From assembly GCF_030247195.1 (NCBI RefSeq), contig NC_080671.1, positions 434,000,539 to 434,064,538 of the forward strand: DNA of 64,000 bases, written 5' to 3'. The notes below the pieces were generated by a model, which was given only the letters and a program-made list of their open reading frames with translations, ran no database searches and was not told the DNA's origin. Of the stretch, positions 1 to 12,059 are shown in pieces; position 1 is the stretch's first letter, and each line of letters starts with the position of its first letter. This stretch comes from Topomyia yanbarensis (taxonomy: Eukaryota; Arthropoda; Insecta; Diptera; Culicidae). The position numbers were made by a program, and so were the translations under genes.

Positions 1-890
1 TTGTTCTTTCTATCTTTCACCACTTCTAATTTTCAAAATAATAGCTTTTTTGCCCCTTGTATCTTTTATTTATAACTTTAGTTATAACTTTGACATTTCA
101 ACTTTTGGTTTTTTTTGCCATTTATCTATTTTGCCTTATCTCTTTTTTTGTTTTTTTGCCTCTATTACTTTTTTTTCCTTGTTAACTTCATTGCTTTCCG
201 CGTTAATTTCCCGTGATACATGTGAAGATGCAGAGGATTCCTCGGTCTCTGGTGGTGATATGTACCGGACTAACATTCCTTCCTTCCCCAGAAGATCTGC
301 ATTCGGACGTGGCCGGCGTCGGTATTGTTTAGCCTGCTCGGATCAATATCGGTTGCACAACGTGGCTCATCATGTTATTCACAAGCACGGGTGATTTCTT
401 ATACTATGCTTATGTTTATGATTATGCTTGTTGACTTTGTTGCTTTCTGCCATAGAGTTTTTTTTCAAATTTTGCTTGTCTTTTTTGCTTTCTCTTCTTT
501 TACTTATTTCGTTTTTCTTACTTTTTGACTTTTTAGTTTTTTATTTGTTGCATTTTTGTTATTTTGCTTTTATTAGGTTTTGATCTTTTCTTGTATTTGG
601 CATTTATACTGCTGGTCTTTATTTCATGCCTTATTTATTTGAATTCCGTATTTTTTGCCACTTTTGATTTTACCGTTTTTCTTCTTATTTTGTTTTTTGC
701 CATCCTTACCTTTCGATTGTTTTGCTGCTTCCCTTTCCTGCTTTTAGTCGTTTTTTGCGTTTTGCTTATTTTGCCTTCTGCCTATTTTATTTTCTGTCTT
801 TCTTGATTTTTGCCTTTTATGTCTTTTGTCATTTTTTCTTTTGTTATTTTTGTTTGTTGCTTTCGTGATTTTCACTTTATTACTTTATGA
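1..890 (+). repeat. T-rich low-complexity block, copy 1
   Basis: Extremely T-rich on the plus strand with scattered short words such as TTTTTGCC and TTTTATG. Because A is rare, stop codons are rare and several F/L/C/S-rich open frames appear; they are composition artefacts. A GC-richer stretch at about 190-395 interrupts the block. The part from about 524 to 890 is clearly homologous to 3104-3500 (same word order across roughly 370 bases with scattered changes), so this is a partial second copy of a larger T-rich repeat. The left edge is cut by the window. Confidence 0.75.
190..395. other. GC-richer insert in T-rich block, unclassified
   Basis: About 200 bases of normal composition inside the T-rich block, starting near the CGTGATACATG region and ending near GCACGGGTGA. 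I see no homology to a known protein in any frame, no clear terminal repeats and no target duplication. It could be a fragment of another transposon or a part of the repeat that did not drift to T-richness. Confidence 0.3.
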
Positions 891-1030
891 ATTTCTTACT
901 TTTTTTTGAGTTTTGCTTTTATGACTTGTAGTACTACGATATGAATGTAAATAAAATCGAGCGGCCCCTCGAATAACTGGTCCGCTCAGCATGGGTAAAA
1001 GCTTCTGTAATTTCCCTCTAAGAACGGTTG

Positions 1031-1138
1031 GTTTCAAAATCGTCCAATGAAGGACGTTTGTTGGACCAATTTGGACAACGTCCAAATAACCGTTCAACGA
1101 ACGTCTATCGTTGGACCCGTGTTGAACGATTTTGAAAC
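1031..1138. repeat. imperfect palindrome, about 108 bp
   Basis: The outer arms are GTTTCAAAATCGTCCAA at 1031-1047 and its near reverse complement at 1122-1138 (one mismatch in 17). The inner part is also partly self-complementary, with GGACGTTTGTTGG facing the reverse complement of CAACGAACGTC. It is probably a small foldback MITE or the remains of one. No target duplication is obvious. Confidence 0.5.
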
Positions 1139-2255
1139 AATATTTTGGACGTCTCAGTGGATTCTCCCGAAATGTGAATGAGAGTGAGTGGTTGGTTGGA
1201 GTTCCTTCGAATGAACTGTCAGATGAGTGGTTGAGCACCCACCGGATCCAGCCGTGGTTGGAGCCGAGTTACTTTTGGCGGGTGGTAGCGACGCAGGCGT
1301 CGCCCCGCTTTTGAGATAACCCTTTCTGCGACCTTTAACCGCAGAATAAGCTATAGTGGAGGGGAAACTATTTGTCTCTGGGTTTTGAAAGCCATTCGGC
1401 AGCACCCGGGATTTGGTGGTAGAGGATCGAGGTCTGGGGATATTCAAAAGAAATTGAAGCCGTATACAAAAAAAGGCTTCGGGGAAACTTGCGTAATTTC
1501 GTGAACGATTGCGTAGTTCCGGTCACGAAGATATGACTCATGCTTTAAACTGAGGACTCCAAAGATCTGATTTTTCACTTTGTTCTGGATCGTGGAAGAG
1601 GCAGGAGTGGTTTAGTTTTTTTTTCTCGCGCCTCGGTGTGGTTTTATAGGTAAAAGATAAAAATCGTGAGATTCTCTATATCAGTTTTGCCAGTAATTAG
1701 TTTTCCCTTCCCAGTTCTAACTCGTACAAGTTAAGTGGCTTCCCGCATATCGAAGCAGTGGTTTAGAGTCGGTATTCCCGAATTAAGGTAAGGTGCAAAT
1801 GGTGGCCAGTGCAGTGCGTGCCCTAATTCCAACTTGTCGTTGGATGCGTGTTTTTCGTGCAGGTTTGAAGCTGCAGCATCCCGTCACACCGATCATCATC
1901 CGTCAGCAACCGCTTCTGACCCCGCCATCTAGCTAAAAAGGTCCCCGTGAACCATCCGGAAGAGCGACGACCGTCAAATTCGCGCTAGCTAGGGAGCAGC
2001 GTCGTTGCCAGCATACGTCCAGTGGCTGGGCACCGACTATCGATCAACCCACGTGGGAAACATGTAATGCAGTGACCTCCATCAGGTCAGACTCTGCCAG
2101 CAAACGACCGGGCAAATCGTTTGTGGCAACCGGATCAGCATCTCCAGCGGACTGGATCTTCGAGCGACCCACGTAAAACCATGGTAGTGTGAGTACTCAT
2201 TTCCTTTTTTTGACATGCGAATGATCAATTTTGTTTAAACCCGTAAATGCCGGTT

Positions 2256-2316
2256 CAGTGAGCTAAGTGACAGCGTTTTCGTGACAAGCTCAAAAAGCCC
2301 GGGTTCGAAACCCGAT
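2256..2316 (+). ncRNA. tRNA-like sequence with B box (SINE head remnant)
   Basis: A perfect B-box-like GGTTCGAAACC at 2302-2312 lies inside the stem-forming GGGTTCGAAACCC, preceded at tRNA-like distance by AGTGAGCTAAGTGACAGCG, which resembles an A box. T-rich sequence follows, as in a Pol III terminator. I do not see a full cloverleaf with matching acceptor ends, so this is more likely a tRNA-derived SINE remnant than a tRNA gene. Confidence 0.45.
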
Positions 2317-2519
2317 TATCAATTTTTTTGTTCGGCGGTTTTATTTTTCCCACCCCGTGAAAATCCTAGGTCAGCGATGAAATCGCTGTATTACACGCAA
2401 ACACGCCGACTGTATATGCACGCACCGTAAGTTGAGCCACTCATTTTCGGATGAACACCACGTTAGGTAGTTAGATTTTTGATATGCTTTGGGAAGGGAG
2501 AGAGACAGGATAGGCAGTG

Positions 2520-2585
2520 ACCATGTTGGTTAGCGCGCTGCGAGGAAATTAGCTAGCGAGTTGAAAGGCCTGGGTTCGAGACCCG
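2520..2585 (+). ncRNA. tRNA-like sequence with A and B boxes (SINE head remnant)
   Basis: The A-box-like TGGTTAGCGCGCTG at 2527-2540 and B-box GGTTCGAGACC at 2573-2583 have tRNA-like spacing of about 33 bases. A/T-rich sequence with a long T run follows. The acceptor stem is not convincing, so I call a tRNA-derived SINE-like head, not a functional tRNA. It lies about 270 bases downstream of a similar B-box sequence. Confidence 0.45.
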
Positions 2586-3099
2586 AAATGTGAAATAAAT
2601 ATTTTTTTGTAAGCGAATTATGAGTTGAAGTGATTAAACAGTTTTTTTTTGCAGTAAACTATTTTTTGGTATTTTCTGGTGTAGGTAGTTTCACGATTTT
2701 CGGTCGTTTCCGTTTTTAGCGAGCAGAGTTGACTCCTTTTTCCTTCGACTCCACCTTTCCTAAATCGGCCACGATTAGGGACCTTGTGTTTGAGTAGATC
2801 TTTGCCCGTGATGATAAAAAGCGTTAGAGCTAATCAATTATACCGGTCTGAGACCTTCTTTTTATACTGTTCTTGATTTCTAGCGAATGTTTTCAGACTG
2901 GTAATCAAGGTACCTGAGTCCAGTTGGACCATTCTGGAGCCAGAACTCAGAAACAAATGGTACCCGCCCGTAGGAGGGGTCTCAATAGCTGGGCAAACCG
3001 AACAAGGCGAATGGTCTCCTTCGGGAGTGGCGCTGAAGCCATCCGCTAAATATTGATTTAGGCTCCGGCTCCAACTGCCTCGGGTTACAGACTATATTA

Positions 3100-4250
3100 T
3101 ATTTGACTTTTTAGTTTTTTATTTGTTGCATTTTTGTTATTTTGCTTTCATTACGTATTGGTCTTTTCTTGTATTTGGCATTTATACAGCTGATGTTTTT
3201 TGTTTTTGTTTGTATTTCATGCTTCTTGCTTTTTTTATGCTGCAGTTAAATTCCGTATGCTTTGCCACTTTTGTTTTTTTCCTTTTTTCTTCTTATTTTG
3301 TTTTTTTTTGCCATCCTTACCTTTCGATTGTTCTGCTGCTTCCCTTTCCTGTTTTTAGCGGTTTTTGCGTCTTGCTTATTTTGCTTCCTGCTTTTGTCTG
3401 TCTTGATTTTCGCCTTTTATGTCTTTTATCATTTTTTCTTTTGTTATTTTTGTTAGTTGCTTTCGTGATTTCACTTTAGTTCTTTATGCATTTCTTTGCG
3501 TTTTGCTTTTAAGACTATTGCCCTGTTTGTCTTTGCAGGTTTCGGTATTGTTTATTGTCTTTCTCACTTATAGATTTTTAATTTCCACTTTGCCTTTTGT
3601 TCTGTTTCCTCTTTGGTCTTCATCTTTTTGTCTATTTTGCATCTCTTACTTTCTGATTTTTTTTGTTTCTGTTGTATATTCACTTTTTGATTCTGGTCTT
3701 TTGACAACTTTTTGGAAATTTTTACCCTTTACCTCTTTTGCTTTTCGTATTTTTTGCACTTTATTTTTGTTGCTTATTGCCTTTTCCGCTTTTTTCTACT
3801 TTTTATTTTTTGCGTTTTTTACCTTTTTGCTATTTACCTGTTTTAAGTCTTATTTGCTTTTTCCCATTTCACCTTTTCGCCTTTTGCGTTTTAGTTTTTA
3901 CCTATTTTGACTCTTTCCTTTTGTACTTTTCGTCATTTTTCCTTTTTGTCTGTTCTATACTTTTGCCGTTTCTCTTTTCCATTTTTTTGCTTTTCTTACT
4001 TTTTGATTTTATTGCTTTTTACCTGAGGGTTTTTTTCTTACTCCGCTTTTTACCGTCTTGCTTTTTCTTCTTTTACTATTTTGGATTTTCTTACCTTTTT
4101 GACTTTTTGGCTCCTTTACATCTATGTTTTCTTGCGTTCTTTAAAAAAATTTATGTTGCTTTTTGGCATTTATTCATATTGTATTTTATCGTTGTTTACA
4201 TTAATAATTTCTTACTTTTTTGCTTTTATGATTGTCTTCTAGACAGTTAA
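3100..4250 (+). repeat. T-rich low-complexity block, copy 2
   Basis: The longer copy of the T-rich repeat. Its first 400 bases match 524-890 closely and its last bases (about 4205-4245) match the end of copy 1 near 895-935, so copy 1 looks like a version with an internal deletion of roughly 700 bases. The open frames here read as phenylalanine/leucine-rich artefacts. It continues after the MITE at 4257-4458. Confidence 0.75.
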
Positions 4251-4256
4251 GCCTTT

Positions 4257-4458
4257 ATTATGAAGAGAGTCGGCTAATCAGTCATAATGTAGATAGCGAA
4301 AACAGCAATATTACTTTTATTTCCAACATTTTAATGGATTTATTCTACTTTATAATCCATGATAAAGGTGGAATATATCTATTGGAGCGTTGGAAGTATA
4401 AGTAGTATTGTAGTTTTCGTTGTCTATTTTAGACTAATTCCGACAAACTCCTCATAAT
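4257..4458. mobile_element. palindromic MITE in the T-rich block
   Basis: About 202 bp with normal base composition inside T-rich DNA. The ends are imperfect inverted repeats: ATTATGAAGAG at 4257 faces CTCCTCATAAT at 4448-4458. Further in, GATAGCGAAAACAGCAATA faces the reverse complement of GTAGTTTTCGTTGTC. The inverted homology covers about 55 bases per arm with small gaps. No transposase is present. The target duplication is not clear. Confidence 0.55.
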
Positions 4459-4790
4459 GTTTTGCTTTTTTCTCTTTTCTTTTCCTATTTTGTTTTCTGC
4501 CATTCTTACTTTTTTGACTGTTTATCTTTTTTGCTTTATGCCTATTTTACTTCTTGCTTTTTTGATTTCTGCCTTTCTTGCTTTTTCTTTTATGTCTTTT
4601 TCGTTTTGGTCTTTGTGCCATTTTTCTCATTCTTCATTTTTGTCTTTTTTGCTTTATGTTCCCTTCACTGAGTGCTTTTTTATTTCTCTCTGTTTGACTT
4701 TTGCATCCATTTTATACTTTTTGCTTGTTTTATGATTACTGCATTTTGCTTTTTAAATTTTTTGAATGATGTCTTTTTTGATTTTTGCCT
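4459..4790 (+). repeat. T-rich block, continuation
   Basis: T-rich plus-strand sequence with the same TTTTTGC words continues on the right of the small MITE, ending near TTTTACCAGACG. The open frames in it are compositional artefacts. Confidence 0.65.
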
Positions 4791-7700
4791 TTTACCAGAC
4801 GAGTTAAAAAATAGTTTCGAAGCCGATTTTTCTTCAATTAAAAGTTCAGGACAAACTACTTACAGCACAAAATCACTTTGTCACATAAAAACTACTGGCA
4901 ATTTTTACCCCGTCAACATCCCACTAGTCAAGCTGTTTATTTTGCAACCCCATTCCATCCATTGCGAAAGACACTCAACGAGATGAGCATCTTCGTGTTA
5001 GGAGGGAAGTTTATCTAAGAAACGCAACATTTACCAAGCAGTCGCAGCTCTGGTGTGATGGAAATGCTCACTCGGGCAATGGACGATCTCGTCTCGTTTT
5101 CAGTCCGGTCCAGAAATTAATTGCAACCGTTTAGCGTCGGGAAAGGTCCCGTAAATTGAGCCATCTCCTCCTGGTAGCCGTTCTCCGGTTAGCTGGGGAA
5201 TTCCCCTTTTAGCAGAAGCGTTTTTTTCACTAGTTTCTTTCTGTCTCTCTTTCCATTTCTTCATTTTGCCCTCCATTGAATGACTGAAGTGGGCTCGAGT
5301 TCATGGATGAGTTAAAGGAAAAGGAAATATAATTTTGTTAGAAGCCATTTCCCAAGCGACGCTTACTTTGATCTTTATTGCACTCGACGTGTTGCTGCTC
5401 ACCCAGTCATGCTAATTTTGATGAAGGCTGATCCTGCGGTGGCTGTTTATTGCTGTTGTTGTTTTAAATTCATTCTTGTTTTTTTCATTTTACTCGAAAC
5501 AAAAATTACCGTAAAAGGCTGAAATGTGCATTTTTACTGACTTTAAAAGTTTCATCCAATATGTCTGCACATCGAAGAACGAAGAACATTCAGCTAAGTG
5601 GGGATACATTAATAATCCTTTTCTCAGACAATCCACCTGATTGAAGAAGAAGCACTTCTTTTTTCAGATCAACCTTCCACAGAATCAGTATTCGATTGCT
5701 CATCGTTCATGTCAAGTACGTGTGTGAGTGTGTCATCTCTTGGGACGCATAATGGAATATCCTTTTTTCACCTCGTTTGGAAAAAGAAACTCAAGCTATT
5801 CTCGTTACCTTCTCGGCACTTTGATATCGTTTTATTGGCAACCGTTACATCTATATTAATATCAGTTGATGGAGAGAGTGAAGGGAAGGGATTTTTCAAT
5901 TGATCACGATCAATGAAAGAAATTGAATTAAATCACACACGAGCAACGAGTTGAGGATGGTTACCGTTGTCAGGTTATGTCGGGTGTCATCACAATGTTA
6001 ACCTCGGGGAATCAAAGCAAACGGTGTTTTATTTTCGTTGGCTGTTCGGTACTCGCACATCAAAAAGTGTTTTGAAGATGAAGGGAGTGCGAAAGGATTT
6101 TCTCCATGAATGCTCTTGCTAATCGGTTCAATTAGCATTTTTTTTTTTAAATTTTGAAAATGCTTCACAATTGCAGAGCGTTGGTAAGTACAACATTATT
6201 ACAAAAAAGTTGTTTCGCGAATGGATGAAATGGCAGTGACAAGTTTCCCTACTTTATGGCAAACCCCAGTTTTTACAATTAATTCAAGACAAACTACCAC
6301 AAATTAATTTTTTCATTTAGGTGCGTTTATTTTTTGATGGTCTCTGAGTATCTGTCACTGATGATTAGAAACGACCATATCTACCATAATCAGGATCAGA
6401 ACCGACGACTTCACATCACTTCCGAAGAAAATTCGACCAGAGATTTCATCTCAGAAAATCCCAAACAAATTTGACTGGGATTAAACTCGGACCCACTGAG
6501 GTAAGAACAACCACGCTCATCACTCAATCACCGGCGCCGACACATAAAAAACGTTTGATGGATTATGAAAAGTAAACCTGGATACGTCGTGATTAAGCTT
6601 ACCACTCTCTCCTGTCGTTATCGCAGAAATTTATTCTCAGCTAATTTAATTTCCTTCACTTTTAGTACCGCGTGAGAAAAAGAACGCTCTCCGCAATTGT
6701 ATCCATCCATTCTCCTAATTACATAAGTAGGAGGCGGCCATTGTGCAGCGAAAGCCCGGAGAAAGCTTTTCCGTTTTCAGACAATTTGTGGTGATTCATT
6801 CCACTGCTGATGGCAACCATCCTGCATGCCGGCCGGGAAGGAGAGGTGAGAATGTTTTTTTTTTCGGTGATCTGGTCCGATCCGAAAGGCGAATAGCGGA
6901 TCCGGCTAGCTTTTTACACCGCAAATCGGACATTAGCATGAATGGCAGGATCGACCACCGTAATGCAGTTAATGGGTGGCAATAAAGAAACTCTTGGCTG
7001 CGATGAATGGAACGCCCATCTATTCAATTTGTGGCCGCAGAGAGTGTGAGAGGTGCCCAAAGTGCCGATGAGGAGGATTACAATCACTAAGGATTACTAC
7101 TTTTGGACGCTTTTTGATTCACAATGGGACAGGCGGATAACAGACCATTGACTGTTTTTAATTGATTTGGTGCTGGAAGTCATTAGCAAATTTTTGATGG
7201 TTGATCCGATAATAAAATAAGTGATGTTCGTGAATAGAAAGAATTTTCGAACTGGTGGTGGCATGTTTACACCCTGGTGAAATGAGAACAAAGTAGATCA
7301 TAGTTTTTCTCTAGTCAAACATTGGAGTATGAAATGGCTCCTTCGACAACAGATTGATTAATCGAATGAATAATTGATGGGCAAATTTGCATCGAATCTA
7401 CCATCTACGTACCGTTTCCGAATCACAAATTGCAGATAGATTGACCGCCTCCAGCAAACGGAGAAAATTATGATAATTATCCCGCCCATTCTGCGACTCC
7501 TGCCGATGGAGCGTAAGGTCATAAATATTCATCGAATCTCTAGGGGCGTTCAGACAATTCTGTTTGCGTTTGCTAGATTGCGGAAGTTGGGTTTCTCCGC
7601 CCTTAAACGTGAATCAAATAGATGATTGGTGACTGTCCCTGCTGTACCGATTCAAATTATACTATTTCGGTTGAGTATGCAAAGAGAATATTTGCAGTTT

Positions 7701-9400
7701 GATGGTTCGGTTCGGTTTATTCGGACAGAGAGACGAGATGTTTTACTTCGCAATCATCGTGTGAGAGGGGCGAAATTCGGTATCAAGCCTTCACCAATTT
7801 TTCAATGCAAATGACACGGAGAAAATTTGAATGTATAACCTATCACCCTGAATTTTCGACCAAAGGCTGAAAACCATCTGAATCTCGCTGGTGCACAAAA
7901 AACGCTTCCGAATAACGGATCCCGCTTTAATACATCGTAGCATCTCCTGTGCACAAATTATTCGCTTGAATTAAAATGTCGCTTTTTCAAGCCTAGAACA
8001 TTCCGGTTGAGCTTTACTTCTCGACTTTTGGGTCAAAATGCTGCCGGGCGACCAGCCTTGGCCCAAAACAGAAACAACAATTTCATCTGTCTCTCTCTCT
8101 CTCTCTCCCAACCACCCTGTCACCATTCCTGACACCTAGTTAGCGAATAAATGTGAACTCGCTTCCTCCGTCCCCGCTACATCAGTGAGTCGCTAGAGAA
8201 GACCAAATTTCATGATATTTCTCGTAGACTTGCTGGATTAATTCCCGCTCGAGACTGGTACGGAGTGTAGCAATAAATTAGCAACTGGAAGCGAAACCTG
8301 ACCTTTTTCTTTGCATTCTAACTGTCTAGTTATAGCAGCTGCGAAACGAGTGGGATAATTTGCCATCATTCTTTGCCCGACTGATAATCCTTGTTGAAGT
8401 CTTAAACTTTTGCGGAAAATTATTGGTGGCGTGGCGTGAATTCTTCGTTTCGATGAATTGGGCTATTTTTGGAGTAATCTCGAACTGCCCTCACTTTAGC
8501 ATAATATTTATGATAGAAAATGTCGCGTTTTGAGAAAACTGATGAATATTCAACCGTCTCAAGAATCCTTCAAAGGTTCTAGGAACGGATGATAGTGAAA
8601 CACAAGTCAGGAGCTGAAAGTTTCTTCCAGGAGCTCAGGAAACGATTCGGATTGAAAACGTACAGGACGCAGAACTTTCCAAATCAGGAAGAATCGCAGT
8701 TGCCAGGACAGGATTTTTTTTTCACGGGTAAGAACAAGCTTACTGTGAATGACCTTTTCAAATGAAGAAGCTGTCGAAATTCGCATCGATGTATCTGATT
8801 TGGCACGCCATATGCATTTGTGATCACAAACTCCACATAAGTGTATCTACTGTCTAGGTAAGACTTCAGTCAATAAGTTAGCCAAATGGGAAAGCCAAGC
8901 CTTTCCAGCAGATTGATGGTACCATTATGCGGAACTTTTGAAAAATCAAAGTGTACCTCGAATAGTTAGGTCATTCTTGGGCAGTGGGGCCCGTGCGCAG
9001 AAAATGCTCTTGGGGAGGGTTTTGGTTTTTCTACGTTTCAAATAAAAGGAAGGTTAAACTTGGGAGATTTTTCATGAGACCTGGAAGGCTGAGTATTGTG
9101 TACCAATCGACTCAGTTCAAATTTGGTAAATGTCTATTATCGAGAAGGAATGGAATTGGGTAGTGATAGTGTCTGGTTGGTTTGAGGTAAATAATCCTAC
9201 CGACTAAACTTAAACCTATTGTATCTTGCCATCCTCATCCATCCGGGGCCATCGTTACATTGTAAAAAACATTGTTCCTACAATCGTGAACAAAAATCAT
9301 GCGTTTTATAATTATGCTCAATTTTGCTTCAGTAACGCCCTCATCACGCCTTTATTTTGTTTTGTGAACGTCAGTCACGGTTTCCATGTCACCACCAAGT
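4791..9400. other. no recognised gene or element
   Basis: About 4.6 kb of mixed-composition DNA. I find no frame with recognisable protein homology on either strand, no terminal repeats with target duplications and no RNA gene. It includes a short CT-dinucleotide run at about 8087-8109 and a G-rich patch near 8979 that looks like a hAT end but has no partner. It could be ancestral intergenic or intronic sequence. Confidence 0.4.
8087..8109 (+). repeat. CT dinucleotide microsatellite
   Basis: About eleven CT units in a short uninterrupted run, preceded by CTGT. Confidence 0.8.
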
Positions 9401-9412
9401 CGATTTTCTGTA

Positions 9413-9590
9413 CGGAAATTCGGAGGGGGTCCGAAATTTCGATTTTGAAATGTTTATTGTACAATACGTAATATGTAATATTTAATGTCAGTTTTGGTGG
9501 TCGAATCTGGTTTGTCAAGATTTTGAGTTTAGAACGAATGTAAACTAGAAACTAATTTGAAATTTTTCAATAAGTTAAAAAAAATTAACT
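9413..9590. mobile_element. decayed copy of a hAT-type MITE
   Basis: Homologous to the interior of the MITE at 26145-26393. Both share GGAGGGGGTCCGAAATTTCG followed by the same ~150-base interior (for example TTGTACAATACGTAATATG). The left terminal repeat is lost. On the right the G-rich subterminal part is missing, and only CCACTG of the expected end remains near 9586. Confidence 0.55.
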
Positions 9591-10535
9591 CCACTGATTC
9601 GTGATAGAGTTCGTGATTTCTAGTACATGATTCATGATTAAGCTGACCAATCGTACGGAATTTGGGAGGACAGTACGGATTTTTTGTCGTGTGTCCGGAA
9701 AAAGTACTTGTACGGATTTGTCCGGAATTTGCACGGAATTTTCAACCTCGGTGGAAGTGCAAGTACTCCCGGGACAACAAAAAATCTTCCACAAATGGAA
9801 ACAGACTAAATAATGTTGCAAACTATTTTCCCAGGTTCCAAAAATGTAATTAAAAGTGCAAGGAAACCAGTGAACAAGCGTGCTAAAAATCGATTTTTGT
9901 AAATTTTCTTATAAACTTTGGGACTAAGTAAACTTTAAGATTTTTTCTAATATTAAAGAAAAAATTGAATTTTTTTAATATTAAAGAAAAATTGAGCTAT
10001 CAGCCTCGACTATTTGTTTCAGCCGTTTTCTCAAGTTGGTTGGTATTTTGAAATTCAGTGTCTAGCAGCCGCCAAGTCGTTCTATCTAAGTCGCAATTTA
10101 CTCGAAACATAATACGAATAAAATCTGCAGTAGGAACTCTTTCAAATTTTCCGTTTACATATATAGATTAATAGGTTTTTCCTTTAATTTGATTTGAAAG
10201 GTTGAACCGAAAATTTCAATGTACTCGAAGAACATTAGATACAGAAACGAGGCTGTTAAGTACAATAGAGTATTTAATTTTACGTTAGATTTTCAGCCAG
10301 ATGAGCTGATCGGGCAGCTTGCTACACGCAAGGTACACGATGAGCATAAGTGCAAAATGCGTGGACACTTATTTTTATATTCTGTAATCAATTCCTTCTT
10401 GTGCAAAGAAGCAGTTTTTTTACTATAATATTGCGCGTTTATAAAATTATGGCATAATAAAATGTACTGCTGTAAGTTGTCAAGAAGAGATCTGTTATTG
10501 GGGTGATTTCATTTTACATGGAAGCCTCTTGGGCC

Positions 10536-10800
10536 ATAACCGGAAACTCTAGTGATATGGGAGAACTTACTCTCTTCTAGTATCTGAACTATACATTGCA
10601 AATTAAGTATCAGCTTCAGGGTCCGCACGCGATAACTCAAGAATACACGCAAATATACGAATTACCACACGGTTATAAAATCGAATTTATACACGCGAAG
10701 TTTCATACACGCTAGCACACACGACAAACATGTTGACATACAAACGCTTGGGCCTTTCGCGATCATCCACGCATACCTACGCTTACGATCTTGCTAACAG
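10536..10800. repeat. unclassified repeat, first copy
   Basis: This segment recurs in the same orientation at 11473-11770. Shared landmarks, in order, are GGAACTCTAGTGATA, TTACTCTCTTCTAG, AATTAAGTAT, AAAATCGAATTTAT, ACATACAAACGC and CGATCATCCACGCA. The spacing between copies is about 0.94-0.97 kb. A second landmark, AACGCGGTCTCAAG, also appears twice (about 11308 and 11820). The pattern would fit a decayed tandem unit or the LTRs of a lost element. No coding sequence is recognised. Confidence 0.55.
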
Positions 10801-10919
10801 GATAACACTCCGGCAGTGATGCATGAAACACGAGAGCCTAAAACGAGCTGAGAGGCCGCTTTGAACGAACCAAATGCAAAAAGCACTGACAACGCTCGTG
10901 TTAGGTGTCCGTCGTGCTC

Positions 10920-11045
10920 AAGCTGTAGGATTCGAAGAGCTAGCACAACGGGTTAGTACGATGAGCTAGCTCGGTAAGCTGGCACTATTTTGCTCAATGA
11001 ATTAGCACGGTAAGCCTACCCGATGAGCTAGAACGGTGCAGTAGA
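10920..11045. repeat. cluster of GAGCTAGC-type short repeats
   Basis: The words GAGCTAGCAC, GATGAGCTAGC, GAATTAGCACGGTAAG and GATGAGCTAGAACGG recur at roughly 25-30-base spacing, alternating with CGGTAAGC. It looks like a short degenerate tandem array inside the larger duplicated repeat. Confidence 0.4.
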
Positions 11046-11472
11046 GTAAGCCATTAAACGAAAGAATAGGACAAAGCGAAAAATATACGCTGGTAAATGT
11101 GCGACAAGTTTCTGCAAAAAAGGATGCAAGCATTGTTATTCACATTAACGCGTTGTATTTTTCTACTTTGCTATAGCTCGGAGCAGCGGTGCTCGTGCTA
11201 CTTGCTAGCTCAATGAACTTAGATCTGATACATTATGAGCCAGTGCACAGGAATAGTACACGATGCAGCACCGTTCTTGTGCATGCCTGCACTCCAGTGA
11301 ACGTGAACGCGGTCTCAAGAATGAGCCTTTAAACGCTCGTGTTCCTGCGATCATGAATTAATTACGTCCGGAAGTTCTTCCTCTTGACTCTAGCAGCAGG
11401 TCCCATGCCCTCAGCTGAACCAATCAGAAAAAAATGACGCTCATATCCACTAGACAATACGTTCAATGGAGA

Positions 11473-11770
11473 CATGACCGGGAACTCTAGTGATAGAGTT
11501 GATAGTGATAGAGATCTTACTCTCTTCTAGCATCTGAACCATACACTGAAAATTAAGTATTAGATTCACGATCCGTACGATCATCCAAGAAAACACGCGA
11601 ATATGAAATGGATACCCGGTTTTAAAATCGAATTTATGCATGCGAAGTGACACGCCAACTCAATCGAACACAATAACATACAAACGCCCGAGCTCTTCGC
11701 TATGGTACACAAACACGAACATATAATAGCGATCATCCACGCACAACTACGCCCAAGATTTCGCTAACAC
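11473..11770. repeat. unclassified repeat, second copy
   Basis: Direct-repeat partner of 10536-10800, with the same landmark order and about 30 additional bases, including a short local duplication of GTGATAGAG. Divergence is visible throughout, so the duplication is old. Confidence 0.55.
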
Positions 11771-12059
11771 AAAAACGCCCCCAATAATTTAGTGACCCCT
11801 ACAGCACTTCGAATCCCATTAACGCGGTCTCAAGTACACACCGCTCATTCCCACGCGATCGTAAATCCCATACGCCCGCACAACTGAACCGTACACTTGA
11901 TATCACAATCAGAATCATGGCCTGCTGCAATTTAACTTAAACAGTTATGAGTGATTCTGATGAAGAGCCCTTCCGTGACCTCAGCTCTACAGTTCCAGAA
12001 GGACAACTCTCGAAAAATGAAGAAAGAAAACAAAATTTAAAATATCTATAAGAATCGCA

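Larger units (their letters stand above)
895..3095. other. unclassified segment between the two T-rich copies
   Basis: This 2.2-kb stretch lies between two homologous T-rich copies in direct orientation. It is GC-richer at about 1200-1320 and 1880-2180. I recognise no protein in either strand. It contains an imperfect palindrome (1031-1138) and two tRNA-like Pol III box sequences (about 2256-2316 and 2520-2585), listed separately. The part at about 2900-3090 is again GC-rich without a recognisable frame. It could be an inserted composite element or the internal part of one large repeat unit. Confidence 0.35.

Noticed and set aside
2256..2585. Two possible tRNA genes
   Set aside because: B boxes are perfect but complete cloverleafs with matched acceptor stems are not seen; they are better explained as SINE heads.
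50..4735. Several 60-170-residue F/L/C/S-rich open frames that look like membrane proteins
   Set aside because: They lie in T-rich plus-strand DNA where stop codons are rare. Homologous positions are read in different frames in the two copies and no conserved start exists.
8979..9010. Left end of a hAT element (CAGTGGGGCCCGTGCGCAG)
   Set aside because: No inverted partner and no 8-bp duplication within several kb.
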